From the NCBI GenBank assembly GCA_022844565.1, contig JALHLK010000004.1, positions 124,001-188,000 on the forward strand: 64,000 nt of DNA. Direction: 5' to 3'. Below, one piece after another: positions 27,929-36,311 of the stretch (position 1 is the stretch's first letter; each line of letters opens with the position of its first letter). Below the pieces are notes generated by a model, which had not been told where the DNA came from, searched no databases, and worked only from the letters and a program-made list of their open reading frames with translations. This DNA comes from Saprospiraceae bacterium (GTDB lineage Bacteria; Bacteroidota; Bacteroidia; Chitinophagales; Saprospiraceae). Position numbers and translations under genes: made by a program.

Positions 27929-28741
27929 TTGGATAAAGTTCTGCGTCAAAGGGCTGTCACAGCCTTAATTTTTGTATCTATTGTAGTTGCCACATTATTA
28001 TCTGGAAAACTAGGTACAACTATATTTTTAGCTTTGGTTTTGATGCTTACCACTTATGAAATCAGTAAGATGAGTGTAAAAAAAGGTGTGATTGCCAGAT
28101 TTTCTGCAACCGTAAATCTTTTTATACTTGTCCTATGTATGTATACCATTAAAGGGGAAGTTTATTTTTATATAAGTTTATCTGCGATACTTTTACATCT
28201 TGTCTTTAGTTATTTTGTCTTTAAGTCAAAAATTTCTGAATTGACATTTTCTACCAAATATTTATGGTTGGCTTATCCTTTACTCGCATTTTTATCCTTC
28301 ATTCCAATTTTACAAAGTATTGACAAAGCAAATTTCTTACTACTTATATTATTGCTTCTCATATGGGTATGTGACACAGCTGCGTATTTGGTGGGTCGGA
28401 AGTTAGGTAAACGAAAGCTATTTGAAAGGGTTTCTCCTAAAAAGACGTGGGAAGGAGCCTATGGTTCTTTAATTTTTACTCCTTTGTTAGCTATGTTGGT
28501 TCCATTAATTTTTGTTGATGTATTTGACCTTACCTCAATAGATTGGGCAATTATCGGAGTTGGTGTTGCTATTTTGGGCACCATGGGTGATCTGTATCAG
28601 TCTCAAATTAAGAGAATTTTTGAAGTAAAAGATTCTGGTAAAATAATGCCTGGTCATGGGGGTATTTGGGATAGATTTGATAGTTTTGTATTTTTATTGC
28701 CGTTTTATAGCTTTTTTATATTGTTGATTGAAAAAAATTAG
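27929..28741 (+). CDS. cdsA: Phosphatidate cytidylyltransferase
   Basis: CdsA makes CDP-diacylglycerol from phosphatidate and CTP in the inner membrane. The 270-residue protein has about seven hydrophobic helices and the C-terminal signature: RKLGKRKLFERVSPKKTWEG, then GTMGDLYQSQIKRIFEVKDS, then GHGGIWDRFDSF. The start is a TTG at 27929 (MDKVLRQRAVTALIFV), which fits the family and has no nearby in-frame ATG. It is followed after 3 bp by psd, so two phospholipid-pathway genes form an operon. Confidence 0.95.
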   Translation: MDKVLRQRAVTALIFVSIVVATLLSGKLGTTIFLALVLMLTTYEISKMSVKKGVIARFSATVNLFILVLCMYTIKGEVYFYISLSAILLHLVFSYFVFKSKISELTFSTKYLWLAYPLLAFLSFIPILQSIDKANFLLLILLLLIWVCDTAAYLVGRKLGKRKLFERVSPKKTWEGAYGSLIFTPLLAMLVPLIFVDVFDLTSIDWAIIGVGVAILGTMGDLYQSQIKRIFEVKDSGKIMPGHGGIWDRFDSFVFLLPFYSFFILLIEKN

Positions 28742-28744
28742 ATT

Positions 28745-29389
28745 ATGATTCATAAGGAAGGATACCCTACTTTGATAGTTTCAGTAGTTATTTTTAGTTT
28801 GTTGTATTTTTTTATTGACAGGTTTGTACCCAGTATTTCACTTATTGTAGGTATAGCATTGATATTATTGTACGGATTTCTTATTTCTTTCTTTCGAAAT
28901 CCAAAAAGGAATCTTGAAAATAAAGACGAAAACCTCATTTATGCCCCCGCAGATGGCAAAGTAGTCGTCATAGAGGAAACGAACGAACCTGAATATCTCA
29001 ATAAACAAGTGAGACAAGTATCCATATTTATGAGCCCACTCAATGTACATGTAAATAGAAATCCAGTATCTGGAAAAGTGCTTTTGGCTAAGTACCACCC
29101 TGGCAAATTTTTACCCGCTTGGGAACCAAAAGCATCTACCGAAAATGAACGAACAACCATCGTTTATCAAACAACTAAAGCAACTATCCTAATGCGACAA
29201 ATAGCTGGAGCACTCGCCAAACGTATCGTATTCTATTTAAAAGATGGAGATACGGTTACTCAAGGAGATGATATGGGATTCATAAAATTTGGCAGTAGAG
29301 TGGACCTTTATCTTCCCCTTGATGCAGAAATCTTAGTTAAACACAATGAAATGGTACAAGGTAATATCACTGTCATCGCCAAACTCTAG
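28745..29389 (+). CDS. psd: Phosphatidylserine decarboxylase proenzyme
   Basis: Psd converts phosphatidylserine to phosphatidylethanolamine using a pyruvoyl group formed by self-cleavage. This is the short (214-residue) form common in Bacteroidota. The cleavage site is Gly183-Ser184 in FIKFGSRVDLYLP, where the family has L/F-G-S. Other family segments are YAPADGKVVVIEE, IFMSPLNVHVNRNPVSG and YHPGKFLPAWEPKAS. Two membrane helices occupy residues ~8-50. It is coupled to cdsA upstream. The phosphatidylserine synthase is not in the window. Confidence 0.95.
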   Translation: MIHKEGYPTLIVSVVIFSLLYFFIDRFVPSISLIVGIALILLYGFLISFFRNPKRNLENKDENLIYAPADGKVVVIEETNEPEYLNKQVRQVSIFMSPLNVHVNRNPVSGKVLLAKYHPGKFLPAWEPKASTENERTTIVYQTTKATILMRQIAGALAKRIVFYLKDGDTVTQGDDMGFIKFGSRVDLYLPLDAEILVKHNEMVQGNITVIAKL

Positions 29390-29436
29390 ATCACCGTTTT
29401 CCGTCCTCCTAATACCTATCCCCTAACATCTAAAAC

Positions 29437-30570
29437 CTAAAATATACTCAAATCCCCATAAGACGAAGTCACAACCACATTTGTTCTACCATTCCCGTCT
29501 TGACCTTCACATTTAAAGGTACTTCCATTTTTATCCTTAAAAGAATACTTAAAAGCAGCAGGAAGTTTCGGAGTAGCATAACGACCATCGAAGTTAAGAT
29601 TGTAATTGGTTAAGCCTCTCAGTGCGAAATTGGTATATTTACCATCAAAAATGATCGATTTGGTACTCGCTTCTACATTTTTTATATTTACACCGCCATA
29701 GCTTAAGTTGGATTTGTAATCACCATTTAAACTTGAAATGGAAATATCGGTATAATTACCCGTTACCACTAAAGATCCCACATTGCCAAATTCATACTCG
29801 TCGTACCCAGTTTTTAAGTTTGCAGATACACCAATATTGGCTATTTTTAATTCTGAATACTTCGAAGAACCCGTCAATTTTGATACATCATTAATATTAA
29901 TATCAGTGTAAGAAATCTGCATGTCGACAATCTTTGCACTGCCTAAAGTTCCGTCGGAGTATTTAATGACCGTAAACAAGTCTTCAGTCCTACTGATGTC
30001 AAATTTTCCATAACTTAAAAACAATTTATTTCTAGCAGCCAAGTTACCAGCGTATAAATTGCCATAACCAAGATTTATCACAGTATTTCCTGTCCAATCA
30101 GGAAGTTTGATATTGCCGTATTTGTTACTAAGATTAGCTTCCAAGGATTTTGGGCATTTTATGATGTAATTAATTTTGTAACTTATGTTTGAATTGCTAA
30201 ACCATGAGAAAAATCCCGAATCATTTGAGTTTCCTAATTCTGTAACGGCACTTACTTCTTGTGAGGTACTGGAAAATGTAATACTTAAGTTATCGATAGC
30301 TTCTTTTGCCTTGGATTTTGAACTAGAGGAGACCTTGATATTTATCTGAAAGCTTATTTCATCTTTGTCCCACGATTCTACGGTGAGATTACCATACCGA
30401 TTGTCAACATTTAGTGTGCCAGTTTTTGTGATTTTAAATGACTTATTAATTGTTTTTGTTTCTTCATGCAATAGATTTGCGTGAACTAATGTACAATTAA
30501 GAAGTACGAATAAAAAAGACAAGATCAATATTTGACCTAAATTACTTTTATTAGAAATGTTTGTGTTCAT
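29437..30570 (-). CDS. DUF4097-like putative surface adhesin of an ECF sigma locus
   Basis: A 377-residue exported protein when started at the ATG at 30570 (MNTNISNKSNLGQILILSF), which avoids overlap with the upstream gene and gives a signal peptide. The mature part is a repetitive beta-strand solenoid with recurring G-x-L/I-x-V-x-x-x-Y-G patterns (TGTLNVDNRYGNLTVESW, then SNKYGNIKLPDWTGNTVINL), as in DUF4097 putative adhesins. It is the third gene of an ECF sigma factor, membrane anti-sigma and surface protein set. The protein could be the sensed surface component or a target of the sigma factor; this is inference. Confidence 0.75.
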   Translation of the reverse strand: MNTNISNKSNLGQILILSFLFVLLNCTLVHANLLHEETKTINKSFKITKTGTLNVDNRYGNLTVESWDKDEISFQINIKVSSSSKSKAKEAIDNLSITFSSTSQEVSAVTELGNSNDSGFFSWFSNSNISYKINYIIKCPKSLEANLSNKYGNIKLPDWTGNTVINLGYGNLYAGNLAARNKLFLSYGKFDISRTEDLFTVIKYSDGTLGSAKIVDMQISYTDININDVSKLTGSSKYSELKIANIGVSANLKTGYDEYEFGNVGSLVVTGNYTDISISSLNGDYKSNLSYGGVNIKNVEASTKSIIFDGKYTNFALRGLTNYNLNFDGRYATPKLPAAFKYSFKDKNGSTFKCEGQDGNGRTNVVVTSSYGDLSIF

Positions 30571-30571
30571 T

Positions 30572-31084
30572 TTATATTGTTTTATTTTCATGATTCATAG
30601 TATTTTTACTTGTTTTTGAATTAATAAGCTCAATTAATTTTAATTTTGTTTTATAGTGATCGATCAATCTTTTTATCATTATTTCTCGAGTTTCTCCATA
30701 GTTTTTTGCTATTTCTTCTTTAAGTTCCTGTTCTATTCTCTCTAAGTCCTCTAACTCTAATGCCAAATCATCTGGCAACTGATTATGTTCATCCAAAAGT
30801 TTAAAGCCAACTTCAATTTGATTTTTGTAATATGCATCTATGGTGATCAATTGTGTATCTCTTTTTAACGGTTTTAAAAATAGGGATGCTCCAAAAATCC
30901 CAATCAATAGGAAAGACGCAGCAACACCCATCATCGGCCATAGACTTAAAATTGTCCTTTTTTTGACAGGCTCAGGCAATTTGTTTTCGATCGCAGCCCA
31001 TATAAAAGCTGGGGGCACGTGAAAGTCAAATTTGTCTTTATTGCTTTTAATTATTTCTTCGATGGATTTATTTTTTTCATTCAT
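30572..31084 (-). CDS. Membrane anti-sigma-like protein
   Basis: A 170-residue protein with an N-terminal cytoplasmic segment (IEEIIKSNKDKFDFHVPPAF), one membrane helix (about residues 45-68, MMGVAASFLLIGIFGASLFL) and a charged helical C-terminus. That is the layout of Bacteroidota anti-sigma factors encoded next to ECF sigma genes. I take the ATG at 31084, which overlaps the sigma stop by 8 bp; a TTG six bases earlier is possible. The C-terminal part is rich in Glu/Lys heptads and probably coiled-coil. No zinc-binding HXXXCXXC motif is present. Confidence 0.7.
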   Translation of the reverse strand: MNEKNKSIEEIIKSNKDKFDFHVPPAFIWAAIENKLPEPVKKRTILSLWPMMGVAASFLLIGIFGASLFLKPLKRDTQLITIDAYYKNQIEVGFKLLDEHNQLPDDLALELEDLERIEQELKEEIAKNYGETREIMIKRLIDHYKTKLKLIELINSKTSKNTMNHENKTI

Positions 31085-31625
31085 TATCAAAAATTTTATC
31101 CTTTATTTTTAATTCTTTTATGAGTTCTCTAATTTTAATTTTAGCCCTATGGTATTGTGATTTTGAGGTTTGCTCCGAAATTCCCAATATTTCTCCTATC
31201 TCCTCATGGTCATATCCCTCTATGGCATATAATGTAAATATCATTTTATAACCTTGGGGTAATATATCCACTACTTTTAAAATCGAATCCACATTTATTA
31301 TTTGTTCTTCATCATTATTATCCTTACTTTCTGGGATCGTTTCTGTGTAATAAACAGGCATTTTCTTATTTCTTCGTAGGCCATCTATACATGTATTGAC
31401 CATCAATTTTTTCATCCACCCTTCAAAACTTCCTCGTCCATCAAATCGATCTAACTTTTGAAAAATTTCGAGAAATCCCTCTTGCATCATATCACTTGCA
31501 TAACTAATATCAGGCATTATACGCATACATATATTGTACAAAATTTTACTGTACTGATTGTACAATTTGTATTGTGCCTTTCTGTCCTGTTGGAGGCAAA
31601 GTTCGATCAGCTGTCCTTGTTCCAA
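31077..31625 (-). CDS. ECF RNA polymerase sigma factor
   Basis: A 182-residue sigma-70 ECF factor. Region 2 contains ASDMMQEGFLEIFQKLDRFD and GSFEGWMKKLMVNTCIDGLR. Region 4 contains LPQGYKMIFTLYAIEGYDHE followed by EEIGEILGISEQTSKSQYHR, a standard helix-turn-helix. It is the first gene of a three-gene set with a membrane anti-sigma and a DUF4097-like exported protein. In Bacteroidota such trios regulate envelope or surface functions. No promoter motif is obvious upstream. Confidence 0.93.
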   Translation of the reverse strand: MEQGQLIELCLQQDRKAQYKLYNQYSKILYNICMRIMPDISYASDMMQEGFLEIFQKLDRFDGRGSFEGWMKKLMVNTCIDGLRRNKKMPVYYTETIPESKDNNDEEQIINVDSILKVVDILPQGYKMIFTLYAIEGYDHEEIGEILGISEQTSKSQYHRAKIKIRELIKELKIKDKIFDNE

Positions 31626-31724
31626 ATTTTTAGATTCGTTTTATAGTAGACTTGTTTTATTTTAATAAGGTTGCATGTAACATTAAAAATAATAAAGTTA
31701 TTTAATTTAGTTGGTATCCTTTTA

Positions 31725-31732
31725 TACCTTTG
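31725..31732 (+). promoter_or_regulatory. -7 promoter element TACCTTTG for hemC
   Basis: TACCTTTG matches TAnnTTTG and lies 21 bp before the TTG start at 31754. An upstream in-frame TTG at 31730 falls inside this element, which argues against its use as the start. Confidence 0.55.
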
Positions 31733-31753
31733 CGATGCAAAATTAGAAAATCT

Positions 31754-32626
31754 TTGACACACGACAGATTAATTAAAATTGGAACGCGAAATAGCGAATT
31801 GGCAATCTGGCAAGCAAATTACCTTGCAGCACAGTTAAATATACATGGATTGCATACTGAAGTGATTGTGATCGAAAGTAGCAATCAAGATTCAACTCAA
31901 AGCTTCACTTTTGAAGTTGAAAAAATGGTCTCAGAGGGCCAAGTAGACATAGGTGTTCATTCTTTAAAGGATCTTTCAACGCTTCAACATCCAAATCTTG
32001 TAATTGCAGCACTTTCAGATAGAGTCAGTCCTAGTGATATGTTGATTATGCATCCAAGCGTTTATGATGAAAATGCTTTATTTAAGATTAGTTCAAAGGC
32101 GGTAGTAGGTACCTCTTCAGAAAGAAGAAAAGTACAATTCAATAGCTTTAGGTCTGATATATCAGTTGTGCCAATTCGTGGAAATATTACGGAAAGGATA
32201 GATCGTGTAAGAAACAATCAAATTGATGCCATCATTATAGCTAAAGCTGGTGTTGATAGATTACAACTTAATTTGGACCAACTAAAAGTAGTAAATTTTA
32301 ATCCTAAAGAATTTATACCTGCACCTGGTCAAGGCGTCTTGGCCTACCAAGTATTAGCTACGAATATTCAATTAAGAAAAATTCTTATGAAAATTCATAA
32401 TTACGATGTTGCACAATGTACAAATGTTGAAAGAACAATATTTAAAAATCTAGCTGGTGTCTGTAAAAGCCCTATTGGTGTATTTTGTGAAAAAGATCTC
32501 AGAGGGACCTATCAGTGTTTTTTGAGTGCGGATAGAAATGGCAGCCTTGTCAAAATAAAGTATGCCCAAAGTACCGTTTTTAGACTGTCAGATACCATCC
32601 TAAACGAGTTTAAAAATATGACGTAA
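31754..32626 (+). CDS. hemC: Hydroxymethylbilane synthase (porphobilinogen deaminase)
   Basis: HemC joins four porphobilinogen units into hydroxymethylbilane in haem synthesis. The start at the TTG at 31754 (MTHDRLIKIGTRNSELAIWQ) matches the family and leaves the promoter upstream. Family motifs are VDIGVHSLKDLST, GTSSERRKVQFNSF, PIRGNITERIDRV, and the dipyrromethane-cofactor cysteine in AGVCKSPIGVF (usual GGCQVPIG). EFIPAPGQGVLAYQ is the conserved loop. About 290 residues, near the family norm. It is not next to other haem genes here. Confidence 0.95.
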   Translation: MTHDRLIKIGTRNSELAIWQANYLAAQLNIHGLHTEVIVIESSNQDSTQSFTFEVEKMVSEGQVDIGVHSLKDLSTLQHPNLVIAALSDRVSPSDMLIMHPSVYDENALFKISSKAVVGTSSERRKVQFNSFRSDISVVPIRGNITERIDRVRNNQIDAIIIAKAGVDRLQLNLDQLKVVNFNPKEFIPAPGQGVLAYQVLATNIQLRKILMKIHNYDVAQCTNVERTIFKNLAGVCKSPIGVFCEKDLRGTYQCFLSADRNGSLVKIKYAQSTVFRLSDTILNEFKNMT

Positions 32627-32697
32627 ATGGCTGTTGGTTGAACTCACAGTCTTGTTTTAATTGCCGTGGGTTTTAACTCATGGTTAATAAAATAGAT

Positions 32698-32705
32698 TAC
32701 ATTTG
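32698..32705 (+). promoter_or_regulatory. Possible -7 promoter element TACATTTG
   Basis: TACATTTG fits TAnnTTTG about 118 bp before the gene at 32823. It follows a partial inverted repeat (GTTGAACTCAC with CGTGGGTTTTAAC, 32648-32677) that might end hemC transcription. Both are weak. Confidence 0.3.
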
Positions 32706-32822
32706 CAAAAATTATCACAAAATCTTAAAAACAATGCCTTCAGGATAGTAGGATTGGATATTTCAAAAATGCTAAAGTCCGAAAGAGTAACAAATAAAAG
32801 TTTATAAATTTAAAATAGTTTA

Positions 32823-33413
32823 ATGTATTTAGTATTCGATGTAAGTGGGGTAGAAAAACCAAAAGAGTTTAAGGCCAATTTTTCTGATATTCATTTATGG
32901 CCTAAAGTAGTACATGTATCATGGATTGTATTGGATAAGGATCTAAAGCCTCTAGAGGACTTTGATTTTATAGTGAATAGAGAAGATCGGAAATATACGA
33001 GCGCTATTCTTAATTTTGCTAAAATCGATGATGATGATATTGAGAAAAAATCTACTCCGATTGATGTGATTTTAAATAAATTTAATGAAAGTTTAGAAAA
33101 ATGTCAATACGTAGTTGCTCATAATATGGCTATAAATATTAATATGTTAGCGGCTGAATATTTGCGTAATACCATAGAAGTGAAAGTGTTTAAAAAGGAA
33201 CCTATTTGTATCATGCAGGAAGGTACTTACATTACTAAAATTCCTACAAAATACGGCACATACAAATGGCCTTCTCTTGTTGAACTTCATGCTGCTTTAT
33301 TTAATTCTACATTTACACCACCTAATAATGCAAGAGCCGATGTAATAGCCTCCGCTCGATGCTTTATCAAAATGATGAAAGCAGGGCATTTAGAAGACTT
33401 TTTTGAAGAATAA
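32823..33413 (+). CDS. DnaQ-like (DEDDh) exonuclease homolog with degenerate active site
   Basis: A 196-residue protein with the layout of a Bacteroidota DEDDh 3'-5' exonuclease: beta strand YLVFDVSGVEKP, then LWPKVVHVSWIVLD, VVAHNMAININMLAAEYL, and YGTYKWPSLVELHAALF followed by NNARADVIASARCFIKM. The usual catalytic residues are changed: motif I D-x-E is D-V-S, motif II Asp (HNxxFD) is Asn (HNMAIN), and motif III His (HDALAD) is Asn (NNARAD). Only two acidic positions seem kept, so hydrolysis is unlikely. It is followed after 14 bp by an ArsC-like gene. It may be a binding or regulatory paralog. Confidence 0.75.
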   Translation: MYLVFDVSGVEKPKEFKANFSDIHLWPKVVHVSWIVLDKDLKPLEDFDFIVNREDRKYTSAILNFAKIDDDDIEKKSTPIDVILNKFNESLEKCQYVVAHNMAININMLAAEYLRNTIEVKVFKKEPICIMQEGTYITKIPTKYGTYKWPSLVELHAALFNSTFTPPNNARADVIASARCFIKMMKAGHLEDFFEE

Positions 33414-33427
33414 TCAATCCAATCTAA

Positions 33428-33790
33428 ATGAATAATAAAATATACCACCTTTCTTCTTGTTCGACAAATATCAAGATTTTAAAGCAATTGCCTAATCTTG
33501 ATAAAGTCAAACTCTTTAACATTAAAGAAAATAACATTTCTCCTGAGGATTTGGATTACGCAGCTAACCAACTTGGCAGTTACGAGGCTTTATTCAGTAA
33601 AAAAGCACAGAAATATAGGCTCCTCAACCTGCATCTAGCATCTTTATCCGAGCAAGATTATAGAACCCACATTTTGGAAGAATATACCTTCCTAAAACGT
33701 CCAGTTGCCATCATCAATGGAAAGGTATTTGCGGGTAACACTAATGCAAGTGTGGCAGAACTCATTGATGAAATGAGTTTGTTGAAGTAG
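33428..33790 (+). CDS. ArsC/Spx-family thioredoxin-fold protein
   Basis: A 120-residue protein with an ArsC-family thioredoxin fold: YHLSSCSTNIKILKQLP at the start and TFLKRPVAIINGKVFAGN near the end, the cis-proline RPVAI segment being typical. Family members of Bacteroidota usually have CSTCQ with a second cysteine; here it is CSTNI, so the resolving cysteine is lost and only one (residue ~11) remains. It is likely a redox-sensing or reductase relative rather than a true arsenate reductase. It is probably co-transcribed with the degenerate exonuclease homolog upstream. Confidence 0.8.
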   Translation: MNNKIYHLSSCSTNIKILKQLPNLDKVKLFNIKENNISPEDLDYAANQLGSYEALFSKKAQKYRLLNLHLASLSEQDYRTHILEEYTFLKRPVAIINGKVFAGNTNASVAELIDEMSLLK

Positions 33791-33870
33791 CACATTTTTT
33801 TTATCATTAAATCAAATAGATCCATCATCTTAGTAGCTAGATTGAAACAGATACTATTAATGTTGAAATA

Positions 33871-33938
33871 ATCTAATGTTCAAATAATTTAATGATCTAA
33901 TGTTCAAATAATTTAATAATCAAATGATTTAATACAAA
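33871..33938 (+). repeat. Tandem repeat of period 24 (about 2.7 copies)
   Basis: ATCTAATGTTCAAATAATTT is repeated at 33871 and 33895, 24 bp apart, with a third degenerate copy (AATCAAATGATTTAAT) from about 33919. It fills part of the 213-bp convergent spacer between the ArsC-like gene and the gene at 34004. Confidence 0.85.
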
Positions 33939-34003
33939 TTATTTAGCTTCAAAGATTTCATTTATTGTGGACATTCGATGTTTTATACTCGTTCAATTTC
34001 CAA

Positions 34004-34705
34004 TTAACAGATCATCAACAACCTCTTTTCCCCATAATTCTCCTTAGGTGCTCGATGAATACAAGGAGGGACATTACTACCAGGATAATCGACAGCCAAA
34101 CGCCATAAGTGACCAACGCCTAAGTTAGTGTAATGAGCATCAGGCAATGTTTGGTAATGTAGGTCAAAGAAGTATTCATTCAAGAATGTATCAAAATCTT
34201 CTTCTACACCATCATATAATTTTTGAAGCTCAAGTCGTACCTCTGGTATTAAGATTTTTTGTATGGCTTTAGCATTTGACACGATATCGCTTGCTGCACC
34301 AAAATAAGTGCACAAAAATGTATCTGTTGGTATGGGTGATTGATCTACATGAAAAGAGTACACGTCAGTAGGGAAATAGGGATAGCTATAGTCTCTCTCA
34401 TAGCATCGGATGATATTTATGCTAGGAGCTGCTCCATGATCTTTCAAATTCTTCATATCTTTTAAAAGTACATCTCGTGCAAGCTGCCCTTGTTTACTTA
34501 ATTTGAGCGCATGAAGCTCTTCTTGACCAAGTACTACTATATTGTCGGTAAGTTCAACGCTATTTACAATCTCAGCGAAATCACCTACTAGAGTTCGGGG
34601 CCAACAGATTGCATTCACATTACCATGAAAGCCCTTAGATACAAGCTCCATAAAATTTGTGACACATTCAATTTGGTTTTCGGCATATGATAAGTTAACC
34701 ACCAT
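34004..34705 (-). CDS. Conserved protein of unknown function (DUF1826-like)
   Basis: A 233-residue soluble protein without signal or membrane helices. Possible metal- or cofactor-binding spots are SFHVDQSPIPTDTFLCTYFG (H-x-D) at about residues 117-136 and PPCIHRAPKENYGEKRLLM at the C-terminus. Together these recall the H-x-D/HRAP layout of DUF1826 proteins, some of which belong to zinc-responsive regulons. I am not sure of this link. It lies 26 bp downstream of purC on the same strand and may be co-transcribed with it. AGAACTCCCCTT in the gap between the two matches an end of the palindromic element at 27486-27706. Confidence 0.55.
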   Translation of the reverse strand: MVVNLSYAENQIECVTNFMELVSKGFHGNVNAICWPRTLVGDFAEIVNSVELTDNIVVLGQEELHALKLSKQGQLARDVLLKDMKNLKDHGAAPSINIIRCYERDYSYPYFPTDVYSFHVDQSPIPTDTFLCTYFGAASDIVSNAKAIQKILIPEVRLELQKLYDGVEEDFDTFLNEYFFDLHYQTLPDAHYTNLGVGHLWRLAVDYPGSNVPPCIHRAPKENYGEKRLLMIC

Positions 34706-34731
34706 ATTTTTTTAAATTAATAGAACTCCCC

Positions 34732-35688
34732 TTATTCATCCACAGCGTTTATTGCTAGCTGTATCCTCTTCTCTACATCAGACACATCAGCTTTTACAAA
34801 CTTATTACCTGTGATCAATTCATACAATTCGATGTATCTTTCACTCACTTCAGTTACAAATTCTTCGGGCATGTGCGGCATAATTTGGCCATCTTTTCCT
34901 TGAAAACCATTGGCCATCAGCCATTCTCTTACAAATTCCTTAGAGAGTTGTTTTTGTGGTTGGTTTGCATTTTGTAATGCTTCATATCCATCCAAATGAA
35001 AATATCGAGAACTATCAGGTGTATGAATCTCATCCATCAAATAAACTTCATCATTTATCAACCCAAATTCATATTTTGTATCTACAAGTATAAGACCTCT
35101 TTCTTTAGCCATCTCTTGACCTCGCTGATATAACTTATAAGTATAATCTGTGAGAATATCCCATTGTTTTTTCGTGACTATACCTTGATTTAATAATTGT
35201 TCACTGCTTATATCTTCATCATGTCCAACAGATGCTTTTGTAGTTGGTGTGATGATGGGGGTAGGGAAGGAGTCATTTTGCTTAAGGCCATCAGGCATTA
35301 CTATGCCACAAAGTATTCTTTCTCCACTGCTATAAGTCCTCCATGCGTGCCCTGCCAAATATCCTCGAACTACCATTTCCACTTTGAGGGGTTCACAAGC
35401 ATGTCCAAGTGATATATTAGGATCAGGGCTGGAAATAAACCAATTTGGTACGATATCTTTGGTTGATTCTAAAAAATAGGCTGCAATTTGGTTGAGTACT
35501 TGTCCTTTGTAAGGGATTGCTTTGGGTAGGACATGGTCAAAAGCTGAAATCCTATCTGAGGCTACCATAAGCAATTTGCCATCAGCTAAAGTGTACACAT
35601 CTCTAACTTTGCCTCTATAATGATTTACTAATCTTGGAACATTAAATATTTGATTTTTCAGACAAAGTGATTGAGAATCGATGGACAT
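34732..35688 (-). CDS. purC: SAICAR synthetase
   Basis: PurC joins CAIR and aspartate with ATP to give SAICAR, the substrate later used by PurB, which is also in this window. The 318-residue protein is the long form found in Bacteroidota. Motifs are HYRGKVRDVYTLADGKLLMV, VASDRISAFDHVLPKAIPYK, ILVDTKYEFGLINDEVYLMD and EIHTPDSSRYF, covering ATP and substrate binding. The reading frame is complete and intact. A TACTTTTG promoter element precedes the start. Confidence 0.96.
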   Translation of the reverse strand: MSIDSQSLCLKNQIFNVPRLVNHYRGKVRDVYTLADGKLLMVASDRISAFDHVLPKAIPYKGQVLNQIAAYFLESTKDIVPNWFISSPDPNISLGHACEPLKVEMVVRGYLAGHAWRTYSSGERILCGIVMPDGLKQNDSFPTPIITPTTKASVGHDEDISSEQLLNQGIVTKKQWDILTDYTYKLYQRGQEMAKERGLILVDTKYEFGLINDEVYLMDEIHTPDSSRYFHLDGYEALQNANQPQKQLSKEFVREWLMANGFQGKDGQIMPHMPEEFVTEVSERYIELYELITGNKFVKADVSDVEKRIQLAINAVDE

Positions 35689-35708
35689 GATGTACTTTAT
35701 TTAGACCA

Positions 35709-35716
35709 CAAAAGTA
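35709..35716 (-). promoter_or_regulatory. -7 promoter element TACTTTTG for purC
   Basis: On the minus strand TACTTTTG fits TAnnTTTG about 20 bp upstream of the purC ATG, between purC and the small membrane protein gene, so purC can be transcribed separately. Confidence 0.5.
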
Positions 35717-35742
35717 TACATTCCAATTATTTTAATTAGGTT

Positions 35743-35988
35743 TTACGATGACTTTTCAGACAATTTTTTATTTCGGAGATAAAGCCACAATTCATAACCT
35801 AACCAAACAAAAGGTGCAAAATGCATCAAAAAGTCAAACCAATCCATCATAGCCATTCCTTTAGCTCCTCCTGCTATCCATCGTATTTTACCTAAAATAT
35901 GTGGCTCTGGTACAAATGGTGCTAAACCCAAAGTCAAAGACGCTAGTATTGCTAAACCTAAATTAGATTGTTGAACTTTCTTTTCCAT
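35743..35988 (-). CDS. Small two-helix membrane protein
   Basis: An 81-residue protein with two hydrophobic segments (AILASLTLGLAPFVP, residues ~12-26, and DFLMHFAPFVWLGYELWLYL, ~52-71) and a basic C-terminus. The LGLAPFVPEPHILGKIRWI stretch resembles small proteins in several phyla that carry an RND-transporter label, but I know no demonstrated function. It is upstream of purC with its own short gap, and downstream of a palindromic element. Confidence 0.7.
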   Translation of the reverse strand: MEKKVQQSNLGLAILASLTLGLAPFVPEPHILGKIRWIAGGAKGMAMMDWFDFLMHFAPFVWLGYELWLYLRNKKLSEKSS

Positions 35989-36098
35989 GTTTCCTTTTTA
36001 AAATATCAAAAATATAGAAAAATACAAACAAGTATGGTAACAAGTATCACTTAGATTACTTATTGCTAAGGAAAATAAAATAAAAACTATCGTAACTA

Positions 36099-36302
36099 TT
36101 TAGGACCTCGCGTTCAAATCATAAAAATTAAGGACATTTTAAGTCAGACGAGGCTCTTTTTTGAGCTAATAACATCGCTATTGGCATGAGCACCGTTAAA
36201 AATTGATCGCAAATCAATTTAGGTGCGAACTGAGAAACTCTTTTCTCAGCGTATCCGAACTTAAAATGGACATTTTTTGGTTGAACAGTCGGGGTGCTTA
36301 AT
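36099..36302 (-). repeat. Palindromic element of the AGTTC/CTAAA/CTCAT family, copy 2
   Basis: Core at 36185-36231, minus strand: AGTTCGCACCTAAATTGAT, loop TTGCG, ATCAATTTTTAACGGTGCTC. It shares its flanks with the elements at 27.6, 40.4 and 55.7 kb. A second hairpin CTGAGAAA/TTTTCTCAG adjoins it. Outer arms GGACATTTTAAGT (36132) and ACTTAAAATGGACA (36259) pair imperfectly, and weaker arms lie outside. It fills most of the 313-bp spacer 35999-36311. Confidence 0.7.
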
Positions 36303-36311
36303 TGTTACAAA

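Noticed and set aside
31730-31753. TTG at 31730 as the hemC start
   Set aside because: It lies inside the likely -7 promoter element; the TTG at 31754 gives the family-typical N-terminus.
32643-32690. REP-like palindrome after hemC
   Set aside because: Arms (GTTGAACTCAC with CGTGGGTTTTAAC) pair with several mismatches; too weak to call on its own.
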